Made by a program: the position numbers and the translations under genes
Notes under the pieces: generated by a model
The model's database searches: none
Seen by the model: only the letters and a program-made list of their open reading frames with translations
Told to the model about the DNA's origin: nothing
Part shown: in pieces, positions 41,701 to 53,700 of the stretch
Layout of the letters: every line of letters starts with the position of its first letter
How positions within the stretch are numbered: the first letter of the stretch is position 1
DNA from: Neelides folsomi
Taxonomy: Eukaryota > Arthropoda > Collembola > Neelipleona > Neelidae
Reading direction: 5' to 3'
Assembly: GCA_034687125.1 (NCBI GenBank)
Contig: JAQGBZ010000208.1
Coordinates: 1 to 64,000 of the forward strand
Length of the DNA: 64,000 nt

Positions 41701-44700
41701 CATCCCAATCGAGTCAGTTGTCACAATGACTACGACCGTGACAACAACAACTGTAGTTACCAGTAAAGTTAGTCGGAAAAAACTTCGTCCGGGTGATTTA
41801 GTCGAATGTGGTGGAATTGATCCTGAAACTGCTGCAATTTTATCAGATGAACGAAATTTCCTTCGTGGGGATCGAAGGATGAGTTTGGAAGAAGCAATTG
41901 CTACAGGGAGAATTAAAGGAGATTCTGGAGCCATTATGGACCCAATTGGCCAACAACTATTAACAATTAATGAAGCTCTTGTTAAAAATCTCCTTGATGA
42001 GGATGGGAATATCAATTTCCCACTTGGACGTCCTTTGTCAGTTCCTGAGCTAAAAAGTCAAGGGCTTTTTGACCCGAGTGATTCTAAAGTTATTCATCCT
42101 GAGACGGGAGATTCACTCACTATTTCTGAAGCGTTGAATTCTGAAATTTTAAATCCGCTTTCTTCGGTAAAACATTCTTCATTGAAGGAATCAGTTGGGT
42201 TGGCTCAAGCGTTGAATCAAAATATTATTTCGGATGAAACGGGAGAAGTTGAATTACAAGAGGAAAAAGTTCCATTGTTAAAAGCTGTTGATAAAGGCGT
42301 TTATGAAAAGACTGCTCATCCCCTTGAAGGAATTATTCCTCCTTTGGCAATTTCACTCCAAGCGGCTGTTAAAAGAGGTTTAGTTGATTTGGACAAAGGC
42401 ACAATTAGAAATCCAGCCACAAATGAGGAAACTTCAATAACTAAAGGAATCGAAGAAGGGAAAATATTTGTTCCTGGTAAAAAAGAACAAGAAAGGAAAA
42501 TTCCGATCAAAATTGAACAGGGCGAAATTCCAAGAAGCATAAGCACCGAAAAAGTTCAATTAATTGAAGCAAAAGAAAAAGTTGTAGAGAAAGTACCAAC
42601 TAAAACTTATTGTTTATCTCCTAATGCTCAATTTGAATATGACGGAGCTGGAAGTTTAATTGATAAAAAATCGAAGATTGAAATTGATCTTGGAGAAGCT
42701 GCAGAAAGGAATCTTATTGAAAAAGACTCGATTAAAATTCATGATGTGAAGTCTGGAAAGGAATTGAAATTGGAAGAAATTCATGAACTTCAGAAACCTT
42801 CAGGGGAAAGAATGAGTGTGAAGGAAGGAATTAAGTTGGGATTGTTGGCAATTGTTGGGGCTCCGGTTTTGGCTGGAATTGCTGCTGTTGAAGGAGCCAA
42901 AATTATTAAGAAAAAGATTGAAGAAAGTCAAAGGGAGAAAACTCCGATTCGGGGGATTGAAATTAAAAGCCAGCAGAATAAGCCATTGGTTCAAGTTGAA
43001 GAAGAAGAATCGACAATGAGTTTGCAAACAGCGGTTTGTGAAGGAAAACACAACAATGCTACAGGTTTATTTAAATTCCAAAATGAAACTTTGAGTCTTC
43101 AAGAAGCGATTGAAAAAGGATTTATTGACCCAAATGTCTTAACATTAAAAGACTCACGGAGTGATTCTTATCTCACCTTGGGAAATGCAATTGAAGCAGG
43201 ATTAGTAAACCCAAAGACTGGATTAATTGTAGATCCATCTGGAGGAGAAATTAATTTTAATAAAGCTCTTGAATTGGGAATTCTTTTAAGTCCGAGCAGA
43301 AAAACATCTTTTCCAGAAGCTGTTTATTCCCAACAATATGATCCAATTAAAAATATCATTAAGGCTAAAGATGGAAAAGAAATTGGGTTGAAAGAAGCAA
43401 TTGAGAAAAAAGAAGTTTCGGTTGATTCTGTTCTTGTAAAACAATTTGGATCTGAACGTCAGGTTGAACTCGTCCCTTGGAAAATTGCTGTAAATGATGG
43501 GTCTTTAGATGAAGGGAAAGGAACCCTCGTTTCTGATCTTGAAGGTTCAAAGGCTAATTTGGCCGATGCTCTTGAAAATGGTTTACTTGTTGAATATTCA
43601 TTGCCAATGAGTTTGAGTGAAGTAATGGTGAAAGGAATTGCTGTGGATGGGAAAATCATCGATCCGAAATCGGGAAAATTTATTTCATTGCAAGAGGCTC
43701 TTGAGAAAAATATTATCGATTCGGACTCTGTTCATGTCAAAGACACCCGTGGAGGATTTGTGAAGAAAATGGCTTTAGCTACAGCAATCAAAGAAGGATT
43801 CGTGTCACCTGATGATGGAACTCTTGAAGATTTTAATGGAGGGAGGAAATTAAGTTTGAAAGAAGCTCTCGACGAGGGTTTAATTGTTGATTCAAGAGAA
43901 CCAATTTCTATTCAAAAAGCTATTCATTTGGGTCTTTTTAATGAAGCCACGGGGAGACTGACGGATCCAAATACGGGGAAACTTATTACGGTTCATGAAG
44001 GGATTCGAAGGCTCGTTCTTAATCCTGATCTTCCTGCTGTTTACAATGAGGAATCGAGTGAGTTGTTGAGTTTGGTTGAATCTTGTCGAAGGGGAATTAT
44101 TGATAGACAGGGAGGAACATTCAATTCAAATCTTTCACTTCAAGAAGGACTCGAATCAGGAATGTTGATTGACATTGAATCTCCTCTCAGTTTATATAAA
44201 GCAATTAAAATTGGGCTTTATGAAAATGAAAGTGGGAAATTTGTTCATCCGCTCACAGGGAAGAAATTGAATGTGATGGAAGGAGTTAAAGAAGGATTAA
44301 TTGACCCGAATGAGTCTTTTGTTAAAGGCCCAAATACTCAACTATTAAAATTAAATGAAGCTGTAAAGGAAGGAATTCTCAACTCTACAAATGGAACTTA
44401 TGAAAGAAGTCGTGGGAAAAGTTTGACCCTTGACACAGCCAGAGAACAAGGATTGATTCTTACACCTGAAAGAAGATTAAGTCTTCCGCAAGCTGTAAGT
44501 GAAGGGCTTTACGATCCCTCAACAGGAAAAATTGGAGATCCGCTGTTGGGCCAATGGATTGATGTTCAAGCGGCTTTGGAAACCAAATTGCTGGACAAGG
44601 GGAAAACGGGAATTCGGAATCCGAAGAACCAAAAGTTGAAATCTCTGAGAGCGGCTATTGATGACGGAGAAGTCAATTTGGAATCAGGGACGATAATTGA

Positions 44701-47700
44701 CCCAAAGAATGGGAAACCATTAACATTTGATCGTGCAGTTGAAAAAAGTTTAATTGTTGGAACTGATAAACCAATAAGTTTTGGTGAAGCAGTAAAAGAA
44801 AAATATATCGATTTCCGTCGTGGTGTTTTCTCCGATCCGCGGACATCTCAAACTTCGAGTTTAGATGAAGCTGTGAGACATGAACTAATTGATGATGAAT
44901 CCGCCGTTGTGAGAGACCCACAAACTTCACATTTTATTAATCTGAGACAAGCGGTGAATTCTGGACTTGTGGATTTAAAGAAAAGAGCTTTGGTCGACGA
45001 TGGGAAACTCAAAGAACTTTGCATAATTTTTGAACAAGGAAGTGTTGTTTTTCTTCGTGACCCCATGTCATTCCATACAGCTATTGAAAAAGGAATGCTC
45101 GACTTGTCAACGGCCCTTTTCTCGGATCCAACACTTGCTGATGAACCAATAAGTTTAAAAGAAGCTCTCAACATTCATGCAATTGATCCAAACTCGGCAG
45201 TTGTGAAAGACACTCTGAAGAAATGTTTTGTTCCATTAGGTGAATCTTATTCATTAGCTTTAATTGATCCTGAAGGTGGAACTGTTTTAGACACAGCAAG
45301 TAATATTGTAATGTCGTTAGAAAAGGCCTTAGATGAAGGTTTAGTTTTAAAAAAGGCTGGGTCAATTGGGCTGTTGGAAGCCTTAGACTTTTCTTTATAT
45401 TCCCCACAAAGTGGCAAGTTGAGGGATCCATTTGAAGGAAAGGAAATGAGTTTGGCAGAAGGGCTGAGGAAAGGAGTTTTTGAGGGGAACACAACGGTTG
45501 TAAAAGAAATTGGAACTGGTCGACTCCTCCCGCTGTCCAAAGCAATTGAAGAAGGAATTGTTGAGGCTGAGAACGGATGGGTCAAAGTTGGAGAATCTCG
45601 AATGAACTTCTTAGAAGCATCGAAGAAGGGAATTCTCCTTCCGGCCGAGGCGAGGGTAAGAAGACCAAGACACCCTCACCTCATGCATGGCCGCAATAAA
45701 AAACAATTCGTCTCGCCTTTTTTGACTCACTGCATGGGATTTGATATGCTTTCCCCCCTCTCGTTATTTACCCAATGAGCCAGCTTTGGTCGCTGTGAAC
45801 ATTATGGGCCTCTTTTTATCTCTAATTCACTTATATTTAATTATTTTAGATATTTAAATATTTACAAGTGCACTCCTGTCTTTTCTTTCCCCTCTCTTGG
45901 TTTCTTTCTTAATACACATTTACATTACATTACATTATAATAAATACATAATCATTTAATTATATACATTATGATAATAATTGGATAAATTATTCTACAA
46001 GCACAATTAATTTTGGGAAACAATGACGCTAATAATTACATTTATAAAAACATGTTTTGAACTTATTTGGTATTACATAACATTAACTCGAACACTTTAT
46101 GGAAAATAACACAATACAAATAACTTAAATTGTACACAATAACTTTCTTTGTATTGAATTATTAATTTTGACACTAACTGAAAATTTTAATCAATTTGAT
46201 TATTTAACAAATTATCACAATTTATTTGAAATTATCGATGAATTTATCGTTTTATAATCAATATTTATTTTATATTTTTTTCTTTTAGATCCATTCCGTG
46301 TCTTTTGTTTGGTTGCCTTATTTAGAAAAAATGGGGTTTAGAACCGCCAAATTCGTGTTAATGTTTGTCGCGCATAATTTGTTAAGACAAATTATATTTT
46401 GAATGTCACCGTCTTGCTAATATTATTTTATAGTAATAATGTATGGTTTTGATTTTGAGTGACAAATGCATGGGATTTACAATTCTTTATATTGGTTTAC
46501 TTTTACAAACAGAATTTGTTTCTACAAAGCTCCTATGGGCTTTTGGGGCTTAATTCCAATTCAATTAATATGGGAGACATTTGCTTATTTTGATTTATAA
46601 TATGCAGTTGGCGACAGAAGCCCAATACCGTCAATGTGATGCTTCAATTAGTAATCTTACTGATTGGCTCAACAATGTTGAGGGCCGACTTGCTCATCAG
46701 GAACATTTGAAGGAAACAGTGGAAGAAATTAGAAAGCAGACACTTATTGTGAAAGTAAGAATCAAAATAATTAAGTTTTTAAATATTGATTTGGTATTTA
46801 AGGATGCCTAATTCCCGGTAACGTTAAGCCCCAATGTAAGTAGGTATGTAGGTATAAGAAACCACATGCATGTGTCCATTCCATAATTAAATTATTAAAA
46901 AACCAATAATAAAAAGCATGAAATAACTTCAACAAGTGATTAATTAATGTCGGTGTTAATTAATTAATGATTACCGAATTGATTTGTTAAGGCGTTTGGA
47001 AGAAGTTAGCTTCCAAAGAAAACGCATACATACATACAGGTCAAACGCATACTCCTTTCGGTAAAACCTCAGTCGTAAAAATGCCCAATCGGTGCGGATT
47101 GTTTTTGTAACCAAATGTATGCAAAAGCCCCTCTCAGAGCACTTGTTAATACTACATATATTTTTTATGCAACTATGGGTCCTTGGACAGGCGAAATAAA
47201 GAAGACAGTAATTAAAAGTCCAAAAAATCGTTAATTATCGTTAATATCTATTAAACATAAGGTTTATTCAAAAAATTGAAACCTAAATCAAAATAAAATG
47301 CCATTTCAGATTGGATTAGTATATAAACTTGTATGAAAATGTCGATAGATTTCTATTTCTAGGAGTTTTAAAAACCCTCCACTTGACGAAGTTTTTTTGA
47401 GGAAATGGAGAACTTTTAAAAAAAATTAACTACTATCGACTTCAATCATCCAAATCTGAACAACTTATGTATTTGAATTTTCTCAAAATATTGAGCCAAA
47501 AACTTATTGCAGGAGCTAGACTTAATTACCTTTGTGTACAGGGTGCGCCATAATTATCTTTCTTTTTTAATTAGACAAACATTTAAAAAAGAGATACTTA
47601 TGACGCACCCTGTACATTCACTCTTAATGGCAATGTTTCCATCATCGTTCCCGCGAACAATATCTCAGGCATGGGAACGTTCCCGGGAATTGGGCATACT

Positions 47701-50700
47701 CCCGGGAAGGTTCCCATGGGCGTTCCCGACGAGTGGCAAGCTTAGTGATATCTAATGTTTATTAATCGTCTTACAAGGCTATTCGTGATGATGTCGAAGA
47801 TAAAAGTCAGCATGTTTCAACTACGCTTGATCAAGTTCGTCATCTTGTTGCAACTGGTGGAGATGTTCTCTCAGCTGAAGAAATTGGAACATTGGAGAAG
47901 AATGGACGAACACTCAAAACACGTTTTGATCGTGTTCAATCTCATTCAGAAAAACTTTACAGAAAGTTGCTTTCTTCATCTGACGAACTTAAAAAATACA
48001 AGTAAAATTTAATTAACAAGCATTTAAACCATTATTTAAAATATTTTAAATTAAATGGAAAGGAAAAAAACTTTTAAAAATAATATTCATATATTTATAT
48101 TTCATTTCACTAAGGACCGAAGTTTCTACTTTCAAAACTTGGATGGAAAAAGCCATTAGAACTCTCGAAGACCGAGAAAAGAATATCAGCAACTTGAGCA
48201 CAAGCGGAAGAGACAATACAAAAGAGTTTGTGAGTGATGTAATGGCCCATCAAGGGGATCTTCGCTTCATTACAATGTCAGCTCAGAAATTCATGGATGA
48301 TTCAAGGGTGATTATAAATTAAATATTAATTTCTTAAATCCTTAAACATTTTTAATTAAAAATATTATTTTAATATATTTATTTTCTAATAAAATTTTAC
48401 ATTTATCATATTTGAAGGATTATCTTCAAACTCTCAATGAATTCCGAACCAATTTGGCCGATCGACTTCCATTCCTTGAAGCTCGTGAATCTTCCATTAA
48501 AGGAGAAGTGAAAGATCTGACCAATACATACAGCGACCTTTTGAACCGAGCCAATAAACTCCTTGATAAACTTTCCAATCTTGGAAGTAAACAAAAAGAT
48601 TTCCAAGATGCTCTTAATAAAGCTATGGGTTGGCTCCAAGAACTTCAACCTCGTGCACAGAAAATCCTTTCTGAACCACCAGCCGCTGACACAAGAGGAA
48701 TTGAAGAACAATTGGCCAAAACGAAGAGTCTTCAAAATGAAGTTTTGTCCAATGGACGGCTCATTGATGCTGTTCGACTTGCTGCAAATAATCTTCTCAA
48801 GGGAGATGATCTTTCTCCTGCAGAGAGAAATGCTGTTGAAGGAACAACCCAAGAACTTGAAAAGAAATATCAAGGTTTTCTTGACGCCCTTGCTACACGA
48901 GTTTCTGATCTTGACGCTGCACTTGTTCAAACTCAAGGAGTTCAAGATGCCGTGGATTCTGTTTCTAATTGGCTCACTTCTGCTGAAAATCAACTTAAGA
49001 GTATTTTCAAACCAGCGAGTTTGATTCGCGAGCGGCTTGATGAACAATTGCGTGAAGTGAAGCTTTTACAAGCTGATATTGATTCTCATAGACCAAGTAT
49101 TGAGAGCATGGCAAGAGCAGCGGATGAACTTCTTCGTTCTGGTGGTGGAAGATTGTCACAGAGAACAGAATCTAAATTGAAAGATGTTCTTTCTCGTTAT
49201 GAAAAATTGGTTGAAAAACTTCTTCAGAGATCTGTACATCTTAATGATGTGTCAGCAAGTTTGGACAGTTTTATGTTGTCGACGAGCCATTTCGATCAAT
49301 GGTTTTCGGACATGTACGACCTCATTGAATCTAAAGTCGTCGGTGATGGAGCTGCCAATGTTCTTGAAGAAATTATGAGGAGAAAGGAAGAAAGAAAGAA
49401 GGACTTTGATGAAATGCTCGCAGCTGGTAGAGCTCTTCTTGCCAAAAGAGATATTACGGATACGGCTCACGTTAAAGACAAAATTAAAGTAAGATTTTAA
49501 TTTATTTTATGTACAGGGTGGGCCATTAGTATCGATCTTTTTTTAGGTGTAAAACAATGGTATAAAAAAGAAAGCAACTTATGACCCACCCTGTATAAAT
49601 TATTGATTAGAATTTTAGAATTGTTATTTAAATTAATAAAGTAAACCAGAATATTTAAATTAAAATATTTTATTTTATAGGCTCTTGAAAATCAATGGAG
49701 AGATTTGACCGGAGTTTTGGATGAAAAATACAAACATTTTAAGATCCGTTTAGAACAAATGAACAATTATGACAAACTTCGAGAACAAGTTTTGGCCTGG
49801 TTGAACAATATGGAGCGAAGGATTGAAAGTTTGAAACCCGTTGCATTGGATTCTGAAGTAATTCGCCAACAATCTGAAGAACTCCGGCCGCTTATTAAAG
49901 AACATCGGGATTATGCACAAACAATTGAAAAATTGAATGATCTTGGCACAGCTGTTGAGTCTCTTGTTAGATCCGAATCTCCTCGTCGTCGAGGTCCAAC
50001 ACCAACCAAGAAACCAAGCATTCGCTCCTCAGACCATCGTTCTCCATCACCAACAAAAACATTTGGAGGAACTACGCCCTTGTCACCGGGCTCTTCTGGA
50101 TTTGGAAGTCGTCGTGGAAGTGGAGATGGAATTCTCGAGGACTCCTCTCCTGTACAATCTCAATTGCATGACATTAACAATCGTTACAATTTGATTGGAA
50201 TGAAACTCAACGACCGCCAATCTGAAATTGATTCTCTAAGAGATGAAATAAAAAAGATTCAAGAAAATCTTAAAATGTTGAATCAAGCTCTTGAAAAGGA
50301 AGAACGTGCTTTTCCAAAAGATTCCGTTCCACATTCAAAGGATGAAGCAAATAAACTTCTCAGAGCTGTTAAAAATATTCTTGAAAATCTTATGGACAGA
50401 CAAGGACTTTTGGATTCTACCAAAACTCACATTTCGGATATTTTGAGAAGGAAACCGAATGTTGCTGGAAGTGCTGAACTACAAAATGAATTTGAACGTT
50501 TGAATTCCCGATGGAAGGAGCTTCAAGATAAATGCAAGGGAAGGATTTCATTTTTAGAAACAGTCAAAGACTTCCATGAAAATCATGACAATTTGAGTTC
50601 ATGGTTGGGTGCTAAAGAGAAAATGATGTCGGTGCTTGGGCCAATTGCTTCCGATCCTCGGATGGTTCAAAATCAAATGGAGCAAGTTCACGTTATGAGG

Positions 50701-53700
50701 GATGAATTCAGAGCACAGAAACCGATCCTTGATGCTTTTAACAACAATGGGGATACAATTCTCTCATCCTCTCCTGCCCAAGCTTCACCGGACTCTTCAA
50801 GGAAAGTTGAAGAGAAACTTTCCAATGTTAATGAAAAATGGAATGATCTTCTCACTCGTCTTGATGATCGTGAAGGAAATTTGGATGCGGCTGCAGGAGC
50901 AAGTCACGATTTTTACAACAGTTTAAATAAACTTCAAGACAATTTACATAAAATCTCTGATGATCTTGATGACCTCATTGCTGATAAAGAAAAATTAGAC
51001 CCAGAAGAACTATTAAAAAGAATATCAGGAATTGAAAGGAATTTGGAAGCACAGAGACCTTTATTGGCGGATGTTGAAGCGGCTGGAGAAGCCCTTTGCC
51101 GAATTCTCAACGATCCTGCAGCTAAAGCTGACATTAAGCAAAAATTGGCCCAAGTTGGAAGATTGTATAATCAATGTCAAAAGAAATTGGATAATTGTAA
51201 AGCAGAGCTTGAAAATTCCAAACGTGAAGTTGTGGATTTTAATAATTCATGTGAAGCTGCCGCTGAATGGCTTGCAGACCAATTGAACCAACTGTCAGAT
51301 AAATTCCTCGTTTCTGCTGACCGGGACGAACTCCGAAGACAAGTTGATGAATTTGAGCCAACTTATCGTGGAATTTTATCCAAAGAACATGAAATTATTA
51401 TGATTTTGAACAAAGGAAAAGATTTGCTTTCTAAATTAACTCGCAAAGCTGATCATCGCCCGATTCAAACTGCCATTGAGAAAGTTACGAAAGCATGGGA
51501 GAAATTAAAACAAGAAGCTTCTAATCGTCATTCTAGACTTCAAACTGCAACTGAACATTGTAGGAAATATGATCGTGCACGTGACAGTTTCATTAATTGG
51601 CTCGAAGGTGCTGAGAAGAAATGTGACAATTTGAAATTGTCCCAATTTAAGAAACCTGACATTGACAAAGCACTTAAAGATCTTTCGGCCCTTAAGAATG
51701 ACATTTGGCGGCATACTGGAGATTATGAAACAACAAGGAATCTCGGTGAAACTTTCTTAGCTGCGACTGACAAAGACAAGGAAGGAGTTAAGGCCGAATT
51801 GGAAGATTTGAAAGAAAGATGGGAAGGTTTGAATTCTGACATTCATAAGAGAACTTTGGATCTTGAAGAAGCTGCAGCCAAACTCGGGGAATTTACCGAT
51901 TCTTGCCGAGATGTGAAAAATGCCTTGGGAAGTTGCGAAGACAAATTGGCTTCACATGACTCTTTGGGTGAAGCTGGAAAAGATCCCAAATTCCTTCAAA
52001 GAATTAAAGGTTTATTGGATGAAGCCAAGAAGCTGGAAAAACCATTGGAAAATGTCCGAGCTCAAGGAGATGATCTTTGCAATAGAGCCCATGGACACAA
52101 TTGTGATTCTCAACATATTCAAGATGCTGTGGATGATTTAACGGATCGTTTTGACACTTTGAAGGCCAAATTGGGAGATCGAGCTTCTGATTTGGAATCT
52201 GCTAAAGAAGCCATGGCCCGATTCAATGAAGATGTTAAAGCCATTTTATCGGATCTTTCAGATCTTGATAAGGAATTGAATGGGATGAAACCACCAGGGA
52301 GAGATATACCAACTGTTAAAGGACAAATTAGAGAAATGGAAGCATTTAGTCAAAAACTTTCTAAGAGGAAGGAAGATGTTGCGAGAGCGGCTCATGCGGC
52401 TGAAGATTTAATTAAGAAAGGATTTGCTTCTGATGTTAAAAGCACAAAGGATACAATTTCTAACATGCAGAAACAAGTATTGAACCTTGATAAAAAAGCA
52501 AGGAGTCGAGAGGAAGATCTTGATAAGACGCTTGCAAGACTTGAAGCATTTTATCATTTGCTCCACAATACAGATGAAGAAATTGATGAGTTGGTGGATG
52601 CTGAGAGGAAATTTGGAGGGAGAGCTGTTGGAGGAGACGTTGAATCCATTCGGGCTACTCAAGCTCAATTTAAAGAATTCAGAGCTAAATATGTTGAAGC
52701 TGTTGGGAAGTCGGTGGATGAATGTAATAAGAACGGCCAGGGATTGATCCAATCTGCACATCAAGGAGTTTCAACTTCAATTCTTGAAAAGGATTTAGAA
52801 AAATTAAATGAGAAGTGGAATGCTCTTAAGGAAAGGATTAATGAACAGGAAAGGAAACTCGATGGGGCTTTACTTCAATCTGGAAAATTTCAAGAGGCTT
52901 TGGCTGGACTTGACAAATGGTTGTCTGACATTGAAGAAATGGTCGCGAACCAAAAACCACCATCGGCAGATTTCAAAGTTGTCAAAGCTCAATTACAAGA
53001 ACAAAAGTTTTTAAATAAAATGTTGGCCGATCGACAGCCCTCAGTTGCTTCTTTGTTTAAAATGGGACGAGAAATTGCGGCTTCTGCTGAACCTGCAGAG
53101 AGAGCTCATATTGAAGGCCAAATGGCGGATTTGGGAGGTCGATATGATAATTTATGTGAAGGAGCCAAAGAAAGACAGAAGGCTTTAGAAGATGCCATGA
53201 GAGTCGCAAAGGAATTCCAAGACAAATTGGGCCCACTTTCTGAATGGCTCGATAAAACTGGGAAGAAACTTAAAGACATGAGTTTGGTCCCAACTGATGA
53301 AGACAAAATCCAAAAGAGGATTCGGGAACACGATGCGCTTCATGATTCAATTTTGAGGAAACAACCTGACTTTAATGAATTGGCTGATATTGCTTCGGCT
53401 CTGATGGATCTTGTGGGAGATGATGAAGCGGCGATGGTGGCTGATAAACTCCAAGATGCCACGGACAAATATGGGAGACTTGTGGAAGAATCTGAGGCTT
53501 TGGGAGCTTTGCTTAAAGGATCCAAAGCAGCTCTTCGTCATCTTGTCTTGTCTTATGAAGAACTTGTAGCTTGGATGGACTCGATGGAAAAGAGACTCAA
53601 TAAATACAAAGTTGTTTCTGTCCATAAAGATAAACTTCTTGAGCAAATGGACCAATTAGTGGTAAATTATTAAAAATATTTACATTGAATTAATACTTAA

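Larger units (their letters stand above)
46755..47777. other. shot: 1 kb intron carrying two repeat insertions
   Basis: It contains one MITE-like palindrome (47537-47614) and one CCCGGGAACG-type repeat (about 47645-47745). The remaining sequence is AT-rich without coding signal. Confidence 0.6.

Noticed and set aside
41284-42015. 243-codon open frame on the minus strand
   Set aside because: It lies fully antisense to the plakin-repeat exon and its low-complexity Ser/Val/Thr content mirrors the repeats; no family resemblance. Shadow frame.
45656-45778. Continuation of the plakin-repeat frame past the donor to a stop
   Set aside because: The extra 40 residues ([10 protein letters not shown]..) leave the repeat pattern and follow a clear GTAAGA donor. 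More likely intron than a real C-terminus, though a short isoform is not excluded.
48406-49047. 213-codon minus-strand frame
   Set aside because: Antisense shadow of a spectrin-repeat exon whose coding is clear on the plus strand.
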